From positions 1 through 21,409 of the forward strand of contig CANEVG010000011.1 of the NCBI GenBank assembly GCA_947442095.1: a stretch of 21,409 nucleotides of DNA, read 5' to 3'. Position numbers and translations under genes: made by a program. The notes beneath the pieces were generated by a model. That model searched no databases, was not told the origin of the DNA, and saw only the letters and a list, made by a program, of their open reading frames with translations. Numbering within the stretch: position 1 is the stretch's first letter; each line of letters opens with the position of its first letter. This document shows, piece after piece, positions 6,704 through 14,565 of this stretch. This DNA comes from Sphingomonadaceae bacterium. Its GTDB lineage: Bacteria; Pseudomonadota; Alphaproteobacteria; Sphingomonadales; Sphingomonadaceae.

Positions 6704-7855
6704 GCAGAACCTGTCCAACGACAGAGATTCCTGCATTGCCACAACCTTTTCGCCATAGATCCGCGCGTGGACGGTTGACCGAGTGTAGAACGGCACATCC
6801 TCCCAGGTCCGCCTGACCGTAGCGAAACCGCGGTCCGCTCGGGTCCGACGCTCCAGTTGCCAATAGGTATCCGGCAGAGGCGCGACCGGCGGCAACTCCG
6901 CTTCATGCGGGACCCCAGCGGCATCAAAGCGCAGCGCACTGGCGAAGGTGGAGCCATCGCGGCGGCGCCCCTCGTAGAAAACCGCGACATCACGGCCAAG
7001 GTGCGCGCGGGACCAATGCCAGACACGAAAGCCTTCTTCGAGCGATTCGTTGCCGCGATTTGAATCGAGGTAGGCGCTCCCCTTCCAGCTCAGCGCAGGT
7101 TCGCGCATCTCGACCTCGATCCGCGCACGCGGGGCAATGCAGTGCCACATATGGTGGCCGGCGGGGTCGAGCGAGAACGGTTTATCATTGAGCACCTCGG
7201 GCCAGAGGCGGACCTGCCCTGCAACGCGGCGCTGCCATGGGACCCCAATGCGCTTGTCGTGTTCCTCAATGTCGATCACCAGACAATCGCCCACCCAGCG
7301 AACGGAGCTTGGCCCGATGCCAAGCTGGCTGGCCTCGGGACGGACGACATGCTGTGGACGCTCGGTCATCGTCCATCGCGCTTTGGGCCCATAAAGCACG
7401 ACATTGAGAGCAGCATGATCGAGCGGGCTGGCGCGTCCCGAACGTTTGAAATAGGGTGAAAAGACGCTGCCTAGGAACGCGATCAAGGTCAGTCCATGGC
7501 GCCCGTCATCGCTGAGCGCATCGATGTACCACCAGCTGTAGCCTCCCGGTGGCACCGGAGCATCAAAACGAGGGTGAGCTGCCCCGTAGCCATTCGCCTC
7601 TGACGGTATCAGCTTGCCATCCGGGCCACGTCTGGCCGAGGGACGTTCATCCGGCTTGAGCAGCGCCCATGGGTCTGCCTCCACAGGATCCGCTGCTGGA
7701 AGGGCGCCCCCGATCCGGGCCAGGCTCTTCCAAAGCGGGCCCCATTCTTCCAGTTTGTCTGACTGGCGCAGATCAGTGGCACCATCACCGGCCTGGCTCA
7801 CACGGATCGCACCATCCCCTTGGATTGACGTCTCGTGATCAGGATGGGGCGGCAT
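6650..7855 (-). CDS. crtC: Carotenoid 1,2-hydratase (hydroxyneurosporene synthase)
   Basis: CrtC adds water across the C1-C2 double bond of acyclic carotenoids (neurosporene, lycopene and their derivatives), making the 1-hydroxy end group that CrtD and CrtF then modify. This 401-residue protein shows the family's tryptophan-rich conserved blocks: GGYSWWYIDALSDDGRHGLT near residue 105, ALNVVLYGP...WTMTER, GHHMWHCIAPRARIEV, and the ending LPFRMPR. The start at 7853-7855 (MPPHPDHE) has GAGGAG about 8 bases upstream; longer in-frame starts reach into the crtF promoter and are less likely. The N-terminal 60 or so residues look disordered and poorly conserved. The gene is divergent from crtF across a 101-bp gap with a PpsR-type palindrome, and its 3' end overlaps the small membrane-protein gene on the other strand. 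Confidence 0.92.
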   Translation of the reverse strand: MPPHPDHETSIQGDGAIRVSQAGDGATDLRQSDKLEEWGPLWKSLARIGGALPAADPVEADPWALLKPDERPSARRGPDGKLIPSEANGYGAAHPRFDAPVPPGGYSWWYIDALSDDGRHGLTLIAFLGSVFSPYFKRSGRASPLDHAALNVVLYGPKARWTMTERPQHVVRPEASQLGIGPSSVRWVGDCLVIDIEEHDKRIGVPWQRRVAGQVRLWPEVLNDKPFSLDPAGHHMWHCIAPRARIEVEMREPALSWKGSAYLDSNRGNESLEEGFRVWHWSRAHLGRDVAVFYEGRRRDGSTFASALRFDAAGVPHEAELPPVAPLPDTYWQLERRTRADRGFATVRRTWEDVPFYTRSTVHARIYGEKVVAMQESLSLDRFCSPIVQMMLPFRMPRARR

Positions 7856-7937
7856 GGATCGATCTCCTCGGGCCGGAGAAAGATGGTGGCGCTCCAGTTT
7901 TCCCGACTGACGCGATGATTGACGCAACCAGCGCAAA

Positions 7938-7955
7938 TGTCCAATAGAATTGACA
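7938..7955. promoter_or_regulatory. Candidate PpsR/CrtJ operator between crtC and crtF
   Basis: TGTCCAATAGAATTGACA is an exact TGT-N12-ACA palindrome, the known binding consensus of PpsR/CrtJ, the aerobic/light repressor of purple-bacterial photosynthesis genes. It ends one base before the annotated crtF ATG (7957) and contains TAGAAT (7945-7950), a 5/6 match to a -10 box. A TTGACG (7919-7924) lies upstream, but 20 bases from that -10. Binding here would block crtF transcription and could also reach the crtC promoter. Confidence 0.75.
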
Positions 7956-7956
7956 T

Positions 7957-9141
7957 ATGACTATGTCCACCAAAAGCGACTCCGCCCGTTTGACCAGCTT
8001 GCGCATGCGATTCGTAACTTGGCGCAACCGGCTCTTTTCAAGCCCGCGCTTCCAGCAACGCGCAGCGGCTTTCCCGCTTATTAGGCCGATCACCCGGGCA
8101 CGAGCAGAGCGGGTCTTCAATCTGGTCGCGGGATTTGCCTATTCGCAGGTTCTGGCTGCCTGCGTCGAGGTGGGACTGCTGGATCTGCTTGCACGGGGCG
8201 CATGGACGACGGCCGACGTAGCCCGGGAGGCCCGGATGGGCGAAGCTGCAGCAGAGCGCTTGCTGCGCGCCGCAGCTTCCCTCGGGCTTGCCGAAGCCGT
8301 GGGTCCGGCGACATGGATGCTGGGCAGCGAAGGCGCGGCGCTCCTGGGCAACCCGGGCGCGCTGGCCATGGTCCGCCATCACGCGCTGCTCTATGCCGAT
8401 CTCGCCGATCCAGTAGGGCTGCTGCGGTCCGACCGGCAAACTCCGACCGCGCTGTCAGACTTCTGGACCTATGCCCGGGCCAGCGCCACCGGTGGAGTGC
8501 CGCCAGGCCGGCTGGACGAGAGCGAGGAAACCAACGCTTCTGCGGCTACGGCCTATTCAGCGCTGATGGCTGCATCGCAGGCCATGATCAGCGAGCAGTT
8601 GATCAGCGCCTACCGCTTCGGGAAACATCAGGCGCTGCTCGATGTTGGCGGCGGCACCGGCGCGTTTGTGAGCGCAGTGGGAACGGCAGCGCCGAGCTTG
8701 CGACTCGGCCTGTTCGACTTGCCCGATGTCGTCGCGGGCGCCGAAGCCCGATTGAACCGTGACGCGCTGATCGGCCCGCGGCTCACGCTGCACAAAGGCA
8801 GCTTCCTGCATGATCCACTGCCGCAGGGGCATGACCTCATCACACTCGTGCGCATTCTTCACGACCACGACGATGAACCGGCTCTGCGGCTGCTGCGCGC
8901 GGTTCGCGCAGCCCTCGCACCAGGAGGAACCCTGCTGATCGGCGAACCGATGGCCGGGGCACCCGGCGGCAAGGCCATGGGTGACGCCTATTTCGGCCTG
9001 TACCTCTGGGCCATGGGTTCGGGCCGCCCGCGCCGCCCGGCGGAACTGGGCGCCATGCTGCGCAGCGCCGGTTTTACTAGCTGGCGGGCAATACCGACCC
9101 ATTTGCCACTCGTTTGCGGGGCGATTGTCGCCCGCGCGTGA
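7957..9141 (+). CDS. crtF: Carotenoid 1-O-methyltransferase (demethylspheroidene O-methyltransferase)
   Basis: CrtF methylates the 1-hydroxy group introduced by CrtC, using S-adenosylmethionine, to give methoxylated carotenoids of the spheroidene/spirilloxanthin type. The 394-residue protein has an N-terminal winged-helix dimerisation part (about 40-130, with LLDLLARGAWTTADVAREA). A class I methyltransferase domain follows, with motif I DVGGGTGAF starting at residue 229, then an LVRILHDHDD active-site segment and a LLIGEPMAG strand. The SAM site appears intact. The start is uncertain: the ATG at 7957 has no Shine-Dalgarno and lies right against the operator, so the mRNA may be leaderless, or translation may begin at 7963 or at the ATG 16 codons in (MRFVTWRNRL), where family similarity seems to begin. 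It leads the rightward crtF-bch-puf block. Confidence 0.92.
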   Translation: MTMSTKSDSARLTSLRMRFVTWRNRLFSSPRFQQRAAAFPLIRPITRARAERVFNLVAGFAYSQVLAACVEVGLLDLLARGAWTTADVAREARMGEAAAERLLRAAASLGLAEAVGPATWMLGSEGAALLGNPGALAMVRHHALLYADLADPVGLLRSDRQTPTALSDFWTYARASATGGVPPGRLDESEETNASAATAYSALMAASQAMISEQLISAYRFGKHQALLDVGGGTGAFVSAVGTAAPSLRLGLFDLPDVVAGAEARLNRDALIGPRLTLHKGSFLHDPLPQGHDLITLVRILHDHDDEPALRLLRAVRAALAPGGTLLIGEPMAGAPGGKAMGDAYFGLYLWAMGSGRPRRPAELGAMLRSAGFTSWRAIPTHLPLVCGAIVARA

Positions 9142-9147
9142 ACGGCC

Positions 9148-9165
9148 TGTCGACACCTTTACACA
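9148..9165. promoter_or_regulatory. Candidate PpsR/CrtJ operator, distal site upstream of bchC
   Basis: TGTCGACACCTTTACACA is an exact TGT-N12-ACA match that starts 6 bases after the crtF stop. It lies 47 bp (start to start) upstream of a second exact match. Paired sites are characteristic of cooperative CrtJ/PpsR binding at bchC promoters in Rhodobacter. Confidence 0.75.
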
Positions 9166-9194
9166 GCCTGCCGCACGAGCATCTCGCACTAAAG

Positions 9195-9212
9195 TGTAGC
9201 GCTGGGTTGACA
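9195..9212. promoter_or_regulatory. Candidate PpsR/CrtJ operator, proximal site over the bchC -35 box
   Basis: TGTAGCGCTGGGTTGACA is an exact TGT-N12-ACA match whose right half contains the full TTGACA -35 hexamer (9207-9212). Repressor binding would therefore directly block RNA polymerase at the bchC promoter. Confidence 0.8.
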
Positions 9213-9234
9213 CTCTTTAATGACAATGTAGACT
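9207..9234 (+). promoter_or_regulatory. Sigma70-type promoter for bchCXYZ(-puf)
   Basis: A perfect -35 TTGACA (9207-9212), a 16-base spacer and a -10 TAGACT (9229-9234, 4/6) predict a start site near 9241. That gives a leader of about 60 bases before the bchC GTG. The -35 is embedded in the PpsR-type palindrome. Because bchC-pufC are all rightward without an obvious internal terminator, transcripts from here could reach puf. Confidence 0.7.
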
Positions 9235-9302
9235 GACACTCGACAAGACCCTAGGACCATGCGGCAGGCAGCCGGGGACTCGGGCAAAGGGGAATCGCGG
9301 TC

Positions 9303-10238
9303 GTGGAAGCACTTGCACTCATCATGGAGGCTCCGGAGCAACTCTCGCTCCGCTCCCTGGTGCTCAATGCGCCCGCCGACGCTGATGTGGTTGTTGATGT
9401 CCGCTGGAGCGGGATCAGCACCGGCACCGAAAAGCTACTGTGGACCGGCAAAATGCCAATGTTTCCGGGCATGGGTTATCCGCTTGTGCCTGGCTACGAA
9501 TCGGTCGGTCAGGTGATCGATGCAGGCCATGACGCGCAGGACCGGATCGGTGATTGGGTGTTCGTGCCGGGCTCCAGCTGCTTTCGCGATGCCCGAGGTC
9601 TGTTCGGCGGCTCGGCCCGACGGGTGGTTCTTCCTTCGGCCCGCGCCCTCGCTATCGACGAGTCGCTCAAGGCAGACGGCGTGCTGTTCGCCCTTGCCGC
9701 CACGGCGCTTCATGCCCTTGATGGCGGCGCGCTGCCCGATCTCATTATCGGCCACGGCGTGCTCGGCCGCCTGCTGGCGCGCATTGCCATGGCGCTGGGC
9801 GCCCCGGCCCCCACCGTCTGGGAAACCGATCCCCGCCGCACCGCTGGTGCCCTGGGCTACACGGTGTTGAACCCGGAGAACGATGATCGCCGCGACTACC
9901 GCTCGATCTGTGATGCGAGCGGCGATTCGAACATTCTCGACTCGCTACTCTCGCGCCTAGCTCGTGGCGGCGAGATCAATCTGGCCGGTTTCTATTCTGA
10001 CCGGCTGAACTTTGCTTTTCCGGTGGCTTTCCGGGCCGAGGCGCGGATCCGCGTCGCGGCAGAATGGGGGCCTCATGACCTTGGCAGGACCCGCGATCTG
10101 ATCCAGTCCGGCAAGCTCGATCTTTCGGGCCTGGTGACCGATGTGCGCCCTGCCAGCGAAGCCGGGGATGCCTATCCCGCGGCCTTTTCTGACCGCGACT
10201 GCCTCAAGATGGTTCTCGATTGGAGCGACTGCGCATGA
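9303..10238 (+). CDS. bchC: Bacteriochlorophyllide a dehydrogenase (3-hydroxyethyl group)
   Basis: BchC oxidises the C3 1-hydroxyethyl group of 3-hydroxyethyl bacteriochlorophyllide a to acetyl, a late step of bacteriochlorophyll a synthesis. The 311-residue protein is of the medium-chain dehydrogenase type: a GroES-like N-terminal half (ISTGTEKLLWTG, then YPLVPGYESVGQV), then a Rossmann half whose nucleotide-binding turn is GHGVLG (Gly150, Gly152, Gly155). It ends with CLKMVLDW. The start is GTG at 9303 (MEALALIMEAPEQL), with AAGGGG about 10 bases upstream. It is the first gene of bchCXYZ, and its TGA overlaps the bchX ATG (ATGA). Confidence 0.95.
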   Translation: MEALALIMEAPEQLSLRSLVLNAPADADVVVDVRWSGISTGTEKLLWTGKMPMFPGMGYPLVPGYESVGQVIDAGHDAQDRIGDWVFVPGSSCFRDARGLFGGSARRVVLPSARALAIDESLKADGVLFALAATALHALDGGALPDLIIGHGVLGRLLARIAMALGAPAPTVWETDPRRTAGALGYTVLNPENDDRRDYRSICDASGDSNILDSLLSRLARGGEINLAGFYSDRLNFAFPVAFRAEARIRVAAEWGPHDLGRTRDLIQSGKLDLSGLVTDVRPASEAGDAYPAAFSDRDCLKMVLDWSDCA

Positions 10239-11230
10239 CACTATTGGCGACCCCTGACCACGTTCAGGCCCTGCGTGATGAAGCGGCGATTGAACCCGAT
10301 CCGGTGTCAACGAGCGAGGTCACCAAGGAAACCCAGATCATCGCGATTTATGGCAAGGGCGGCTCGGGCAAGAGCTTTGCGCTTTCCAACCTCAGCTACA
10401 TGATGGCGCAGCAAGGCAAGCGGGTACTGCTGATCGGCTGCGATCCCAAGTCCGACACCACCTCGCTGCTGTTCGGCGGCAAGAGCTGCCCGACGATCAT
10501 CGAGACTTCCGCCCGCAAGAAGCTGGCCGGTGAGGAAGTGAAGATCGAGGACGTCTGCTTCCAGCGTGACGGCGTCTTCGCGATGGAGCTTGGCGGCCCC
10601 GAAGTCGGCCGCGGCTGCGGCGGACGCGGCATCATTCACGGGTTTGAACTGCTTGAAAAGCTGGGCTTCCACGAATGGGGCTTCGATTTTGTGCTGCTTG
10701 ATTTCCTAGGCGATGTGGTCTGCGGCGGCTTTGGCCTGCCGATCGCGCGGGACATGTGTCAGAAGGTGATCGTGGTCGGCTCGAACGACCTGCAATCGCT
10801 GTATGTGGCGAACAACGTCTGCAAGGCGGTTGAATACTTCCGCTCGATGGGCGGCAATGTCGGCGTGGCGGGCATGATCGTCAACAAGGACGATGGCACG
10901 GGCGAGGCTGCGGCGTTTGCCGCTGCAGTCGATATTCCGGTGCTCTGCGCGATCCCAGCGGACGAAGACATTCGTCGCAAATCAGCCAACTATCAGATCA
11001 TCGGCCGGCCCGACACGCAATGGGGCGGCCTGTTTGAGGAACTGGCGAGCAATGTGGCAACCGCGCCGCCGCGCCGCCCTGCCCCGCTTGATCAGGACGG
11101 CCTGCTTGGCCTGTTCTCGCCCGAGGAAACCGGCGGCAGCGTGACGCTCATGCCCGCCACCCAGGCCGACATGCGCGGCGGCGAATTCGTCCAGAAGGCT
11201 TCGCTGGAGGTTATCTACGATGACATCTGA
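10235..11230 (+). CDS. bchX: Chlorophyllide a reductase iron protein subunit X
   Basis: BchX is the NifH-like homodimeric ATPase that passes electrons to BchYZ for reduction of the C7=C8 bond of chlorophyllide a, giving the bacteriochlorin ring. In this 331-residue protein the P-loop GKGGSGKS is at 40-47; the Ser where NifH and BchL have Ile is typical of BchX. The two cysteines that hold the inter-subunit [4Fe-4S] cluster are Cys128 (VGRGCGGRG) and Cys163 (GDVVCGGFG). Switch segments DPKSDTT and LLDFLGD are also visible. I chose the ATG at 10235 because it overlaps the bchC stop as ATGA; a TTG five codons upstream is not needed. The last 11 bases overlap bchY. Confidence 0.97.
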   Translation: MTLLATPDHVQALRDEAAIEPDPVSTSEVTKETQIIAIYGKGGSGKSFALSNLSYMMAQQGKRVLLIGCDPKSDTTSLLFGGKSCPTIIETSARKKLAGEEVKIEDVCFQRDGVFAMELGGPEVGRGCGGRGIIHGFELLEKLGFHEWGFDFVLLDFLGDVVCGGFGLPIARDMCQKVIVVGSNDLQSLYVANNVCKAVEYFRSMGGNVGVAGMIVNKDDGTGEAAAFAAAVDIPVLCAIPADEDIRRKSANYQIIGRPDTQWGGLFEELASNVATAPPRRPAPLDQDGLLGLFSPEETGGSVTLMPATQADMRGGEFVQKASLEVIYDDI

Positions 11231-12758
11231 CGCCCGCCCTGCCCCCGATCGAATCGATGCAACCCCGGACGCGCTCGTCCCGGCGGGTGAAGGCGGCGGC
11301 TGCCATGGCGGCGCTGATCGGATGAAGGAAGCTGCGCGCGCTGCCGGCAAGAGCGACGTCCTGGATCGCTATGCCGCTGACTATCCGCTCGGACCCCACG
11401 ATCAGCCGCAATCGATGTGCCCGGCCTTCGGTTCCTTGCGCGTTGGCCTCAGAATGCGGCGCACCGCGAGTGTGCTCTCAGGCTCGGCGTGCTGCGTCTA
11501 TGGCCTCACCTTCACCTCGCACTTCTACGGCGCGCGGCGCACGGTCGGCTACGTGCCGTTCAATTCGGAATCGCTCGTCACCGGCAAGCTATTCGAAGAC
11601 ATCAAGGAAGCGGTCGAGGGTCTTGCCGATCCTGAACTCTACGATGCGATCGTGGTGACCAACCTGTGCGTGCCCACGGCCAGCGGTGTACCGCTACGGC
11701 TGCTGGGCAAGGAAGTAAACGGTGTGCGCATCATCGGTATCGATGTGCCAGGCTTCGGAATTCCGACGCACGCCGAAGCCAAGGATGTGCTTGCCGGTGC
11801 AATGCTCGCCTATGCCCGCAGCGAGGTTGAAGCAGGCCCGGTGAGCGCTCCGCAATCCCGGTCCGACAAGCCAACCATCACGCTGCTTGGCGAAATGTTC
11901 CCGGTCGATCCGATGGGCATTGCCCAGATGCTGGAACCAATGGGCCTTGCTGCCGGGCCGGTCGTACCCACTCGCGAATGGCGCGAGCTTTATGCTGCGC
12001 TCGATTGCGCAGCCGTCGCGGCAATCCATCCCTTTTACACGGCCAGTGTGCGCGAGTTCGAAGCGGCCGGCCGCACGGTTGTCGGCTCTGCTCCGGTGGG
12101 CCGCGATGGCACTGCCGCCTGGCTCGCCGCAATCGGCAATGCCTGCGGGATCAGCGCCGATGCAGTCGCTGCTGCGCAAAACCGCATTCTGCCCGCAATC
12201 ACGGCTGCGCTCGCCGCGCGGCCGATCAAGGGCCGGATCACCGTTTCGGGCTATGAAGGTTCGGAACTGCTGGTCGCGCGCCTGCTCATCGAAAGCGGCG
12301 CGGATGTGCCCTATGTCGGCACCGCCTGCCCCCGCACCGTCTGGTCTGATCCTGATCGTGACTGGCTCCAGGCCCGCGGCGTGCGCGTGCAGTATCGAGC
12401 CAGCCTCGAACAGGATATAGCCGCGGTCAATGAGTTCCGCCCGGATCTGGCGATCGGCACGACCCCGGTGGTGCAGCATGCCAAGCAGTTGGCGATCCCG
12501 TCACTCTACTTCACCAATCTCATCTCGGCCCGCCCGCTGATGGGTCCAGCTGGTGCCGGTAGCCTCGCCATGGTGGTCAACGCGGCGATCGGCGGCAAGG
12601 AACGGATGAGCCGGATGTCAGCCTTCTTCGAAGGCGTGGGCAGCGGTCACACCACTGGCATCTGGGAAGATACCCCACAGGACAGGCCCAGCTTCAAGAA
12701 AAAGTACGCCGCGCTCAACGAAGCCGCGCGCAAGGCGGCGGAGGCTGTGGGCTCATGA
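11220..12758 (+). CDS. bchY: Chlorophyllide a reductase subunit Y
   Basis: BchY is the NifD-like partner of BchZ in the catalytic heterotetramer of chlorophyllide a oxidoreductase (COR). The 512-residue product supplies three candidate ligands for the [4Fe-4S] cluster: Cys67 (QSMCPAFG), Cys91/92 (GSACCVYG) and Cys150 (VTNLCVPT). The fourth is expected from BchZ Cys36. The N-terminal 35 or so residues are variable and include an unconserved Cys28 in GGGCHGG. Later blocks LLGEMFPVDPMG and GTTPVVQHAKQL are typical of the family. The ATG at 11220 lies inside bchX (11-bp overlap) and the stop overlaps bchZ by 4 bases, so X, Y and Z are probably translationally coupled for balanced stoichiometry. 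Confidence 0.96.
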   Translation: MTSDARPAPDRIDATPDALVPAGEGGGCHGGADRMKEAARAAGKSDVLDRYAADYPLGPHDQPQSMCPAFGSLRVGLRMRRTASVLSGSACCVYGLTFTSHFYGARRTVGYVPFNSESLVTGKLFEDIKEAVEGLADPELYDAIVVTNLCVPTASGVPLRLLGKEVNGVRIIGIDVPGFGIPTHAEAKDVLAGAMLAYARSEVEAGPVSAPQSRSDKPTITLLGEMFPVDPMGIAQMLEPMGLAAGPVVPTREWRELYAALDCAAVAAIHPFYTASVREFEAAGRTVVGSAPVGRDGTAAWLAAIGNACGISADAVAAAQNRILPAITAALAARPIKGRITVSGYEGSELLVARLLIESGADVPYVGTACPRTVWSDPDRDWLQARGVRVQYRASLEQDIAAVNEFRPDLAIGTTPVVQHAKQLAIPSLYFTNLISARPLMGPAGAGSLAMVVNAAIGGKERMSRMSAFFEGVGSGHTTGIWEDTPQDRPSFKKKYAALNEAARKAAEAVGS

Positions 12759-14200
12759 CCCTCATTCTCGACCATGATCGCGCAGGCGGATATTGGGGCG
12801 CGGTCTACGTGTTCACTGCGGTCAAGGGCCTGCAGGTGATCATCGATGGCCCGGTGGGCTGCGAAAATCTGCCCGTCACGTCCGTCCTCCACTATACCGA
12901 CGGCCTTCCGCCGCACGAACTGCCCATAGTGGTCACCGGGCTTGGCGAGGAGGAGCTGGGCAAGACCGGCACCGAGGCGGCCATGCGCCGCGCGTGGAAG
13001 ACACTCGATCCCGATCTGCCAGCCGTGGTCGTCACCGGTTCGATTGCCGAGATGATCGGTGGCGGCGTGACGCCGGGTGGCACCAACATCAAACGCTTCC
13101 TGCCGCGCACGATCGACGAGGACCAGTGGCAATCGGCCGACCGTGCGCTGAGCTGGCTGTGGACCGAATTCGGCCCCAAGGCCATGCCCGCCCCCAAGGC
13201 GCGCAAAGAAGGTGAAAAGCCCAAAGTTAACATCATCGGCCCGGCTTACGGCATGTTTAACATGGCCTCGGACCTTGCCGAGATCCGCCGCCTGATCGAA
13301 GGCATCGGTGCAGAGGTGAACGTGGTGTTCCCGCTAGGCTGCCACCTTGCCGATATCCGCCGGCTGGCAGACGCAGAGGTCAACATTTGCCTCTACCGCG
13401 AGTTCGGCCGCAATCTTTGCGAGCTGCTTGAACGGCCCTATTTCCAAGCCCCGGTCGGCCTCACGTCCACAACCCGCTTCCTTGAAGCGGTGGGCGAGGC
13501 ACTCGGGCTTGATCCGCAGGCGTTTATCGCGCGTGAAAAGCACACCACGATCAAGCCGCTCTGGGACATCTGGCGCTCAGTCACGCAGGACTTCTTCGGC
13601 ACCGCAAGCTTTGGCATCGTCGCGAACGACACTTACGCGCGCGGCATCCGCAATTTCCTTGAGGAGGACATGGGCCTGCCCTGTGCCTTTGCGTTCTCGC
13701 GCAGTGCCGGGGTGAAACCGAAGAACGAGGAGGTCCGCGCCGCAATCCATGCCGGCGCACCGATGTTCGTGTTCGGCAGCTATAACGAGCGGATGTACCT
13801 CGCCGAATGCGGCGCGCGCAGCATCTATATCCCCGCCAGCTTCCCCGGCGCGGCGATCCGCCGCCACATCGGCACGCCGTTTATGGGCTATTCTGGCGCC
13901 ACCTACCTCATCCAGGAAGTGTGCAACGCGCTGTTCGATGCGCTGTTCCACATTCTGCCGCTATCGACCCAGCTCGACGCGGTGCCTGCAACCCCTTCCC
14001 GTCTCCATCGCGAGCTGCCGTGGGACGATGAAGCCAAGGCTCGGCTCGATGCGCTTGTAGAGGCGCAGCCTGTGCTGATCCGCATCTCCTTTGCCAAGCG
14101 CCTGCGCGATGCTGCCGAACAAGCCGCACGCCGCGAGGGCGAGAGCACGGTCACTGCCGAAAGGCTGGCCGATGCGCTGCTTGGCGCCTCTGCGCCATGA
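12755..14200 (+). CDS. bchZ: Chlorophyllide a reductase subunit Z
   Basis: BchZ is the NifK-like subunit of chlorophyllide a oxidoreductase. The 481-residue protein begins MTLILDHDRAGGYWGAVYVF; Cys36 in GPVGCENLP is the expected fourth cluster ligand. The middle carries the family blocks NIIGPAYGMFNMASDLAEIR and FPLGCHLADIRRL. The C-terminus (about residues 420-475, from ELPWDDEAKARLDAL to STVTAERLADAL) looks like the small PCP_red-type helical domain also found at the end of the BchB-type subunit. It starts as ATGA on the bchY stop. A gap of 121 bp separates it from pufB; there is no room for pufQ. Confidence 0.96.
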   Translation: MTLILDHDRAGGYWGAVYVFTAVKGLQVIIDGPVGCENLPVTSVLHYTDGLPPHELPIVVTGLGEEELGKTGTEAAMRRAWKTLDPDLPAVVVTGSIAEMIGGGVTPGGTNIKRFLPRTIDEDQWQSADRALSWLWTEFGPKAMPAPKARKEGEKPKVNIIGPAYGMFNMASDLAEIRRLIEGIGAEVNVVFPLGCHLADIRRLADAEVNICLYREFGRNLCELLERPYFQAPVGLTSTTRFLEAVGEALGLDPQAFIAREKHTTIKPLWDIWRSVTQDFFGTASFGIVANDTYARGIRNFLEEDMGLPCAFAFSRSAGVKPKNEEVRAAIHAGAPMFVFGSYNERMYLAECGARSIYIPASFPGAAIRRHIGTPFMGYSGATYLIQEVCNALFDALFHILPLSTQLDAVPATPSRLHRELPWDDEAKARLDALVEAQPVLIRISFAKRLRDAAEQAARREGESTVTAERLADALLGASAP

Positions 14201-14321
14201 CCGGCGCGCACCAAATGCCCCGCATTGCGGGCACCTCAATTCTTCCGGTTTCGGCCGGGGGGATACCATCGGGAGGCGCAGTTCGTCTCTCGTCTTGCAC
14301 GTTAATACTGGAGATGTTGCT
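14201..14321 (+). promoter_or_regulatory. bchZ-pufB gap: puf leader, no pufQ
   Basis: This 121-bp gap holds no small gene (in particular no pufQ) and no TGT-N12-ACA site. It contains short inverted repeats (TGCCC...GGGCA around 14217-14234) and a TGGAGATG Shine-Dalgarno region just before pufB. A separate puf promoter may lie here or within the bchZ 3' end, but I could not pick convincing -35/-10 boxes. Confidence 0.4.
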
Positions 14322-14471
14322 ATGAGCGATGACCGTCTTGGAGTTCAGACGTATCTGACGCCCGAAGAAGCCAAAGAGTTCCACAAGCTGTGGGCTGCCG
14401 GTTTCGTGGGCTTCGTCGGGACCGCCGTGGTCGCACACATTCTTGTTTGGATGTGGGCCCCCTGGCTCTGA
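14322..14471 (+). CDS. pufB: Light-harvesting complex 1 beta polypeptide
   Basis: This 49-residue LH1 beta chain spans the membrane once and binds bacteriochlorophyll. The N-terminal amphipathic part (LTPEEAKEFHKLWAAGF) carries His21. The transmembrane helix contains the conserved bacteriochlorophyll-liganding His39 (VAHILVWMWAPWL), followed by the aromatic C-terminal WxPW motif typical of LH beta. The ATG at 14322 is preceded by GGAGA at about 9 bases. It is the first puf gene; 94 bases with several palindromes separate it from pufA, longer than the near-adjacent arrangement I expect from Rhodobacter. Confidence 0.96.
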   Translation: MSDDRLGVQTYLTPEEAKEFHKLWAAGFVGFVGTAVVAHILVWMWAPWL

Positions 14472-14487
14472 ACTGAACTAACTTCTG

Positions 14488-14546
14488 CGGGACGTCCCGG
14501 CCAATTGGCCAACCCGTAAATTCAAACTCCTGCGCCAATTGGGCGC
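14488..14546 (+). other. pufB-pufA intercistronic palindromes
   Basis: Three inverted repeats fill this gap: CGGGACGTCCCG (14488-14499), GGCCAATTGGCC (14499-14510, sharing one base with the first) and GCGCC-AATTG-GGCGC (14532-14546). The last two both contain CCAATTGG, 34 bp apart. In RNA, the third can form a 5-bp hairpin followed by UUUC, and the first two can pair locally or with each other's CCAATTGG copy. Likely roles are mRNA stability or translation control between LH1 beta and alpha. Protein binding to the CCAATTGG pair is an alternative. Confidence 0.5.
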
Positions 14547-14565
14547 TTTCACAAGGATAGAGACC

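Noticed and set aside
9229..9248. A third TGT...ACA pair just downstream of the bchC promoter
   Set aside because: The spacings to ACA triplets are 6 and 13 bases, not 12, so it does not meet the PpsR consensus.
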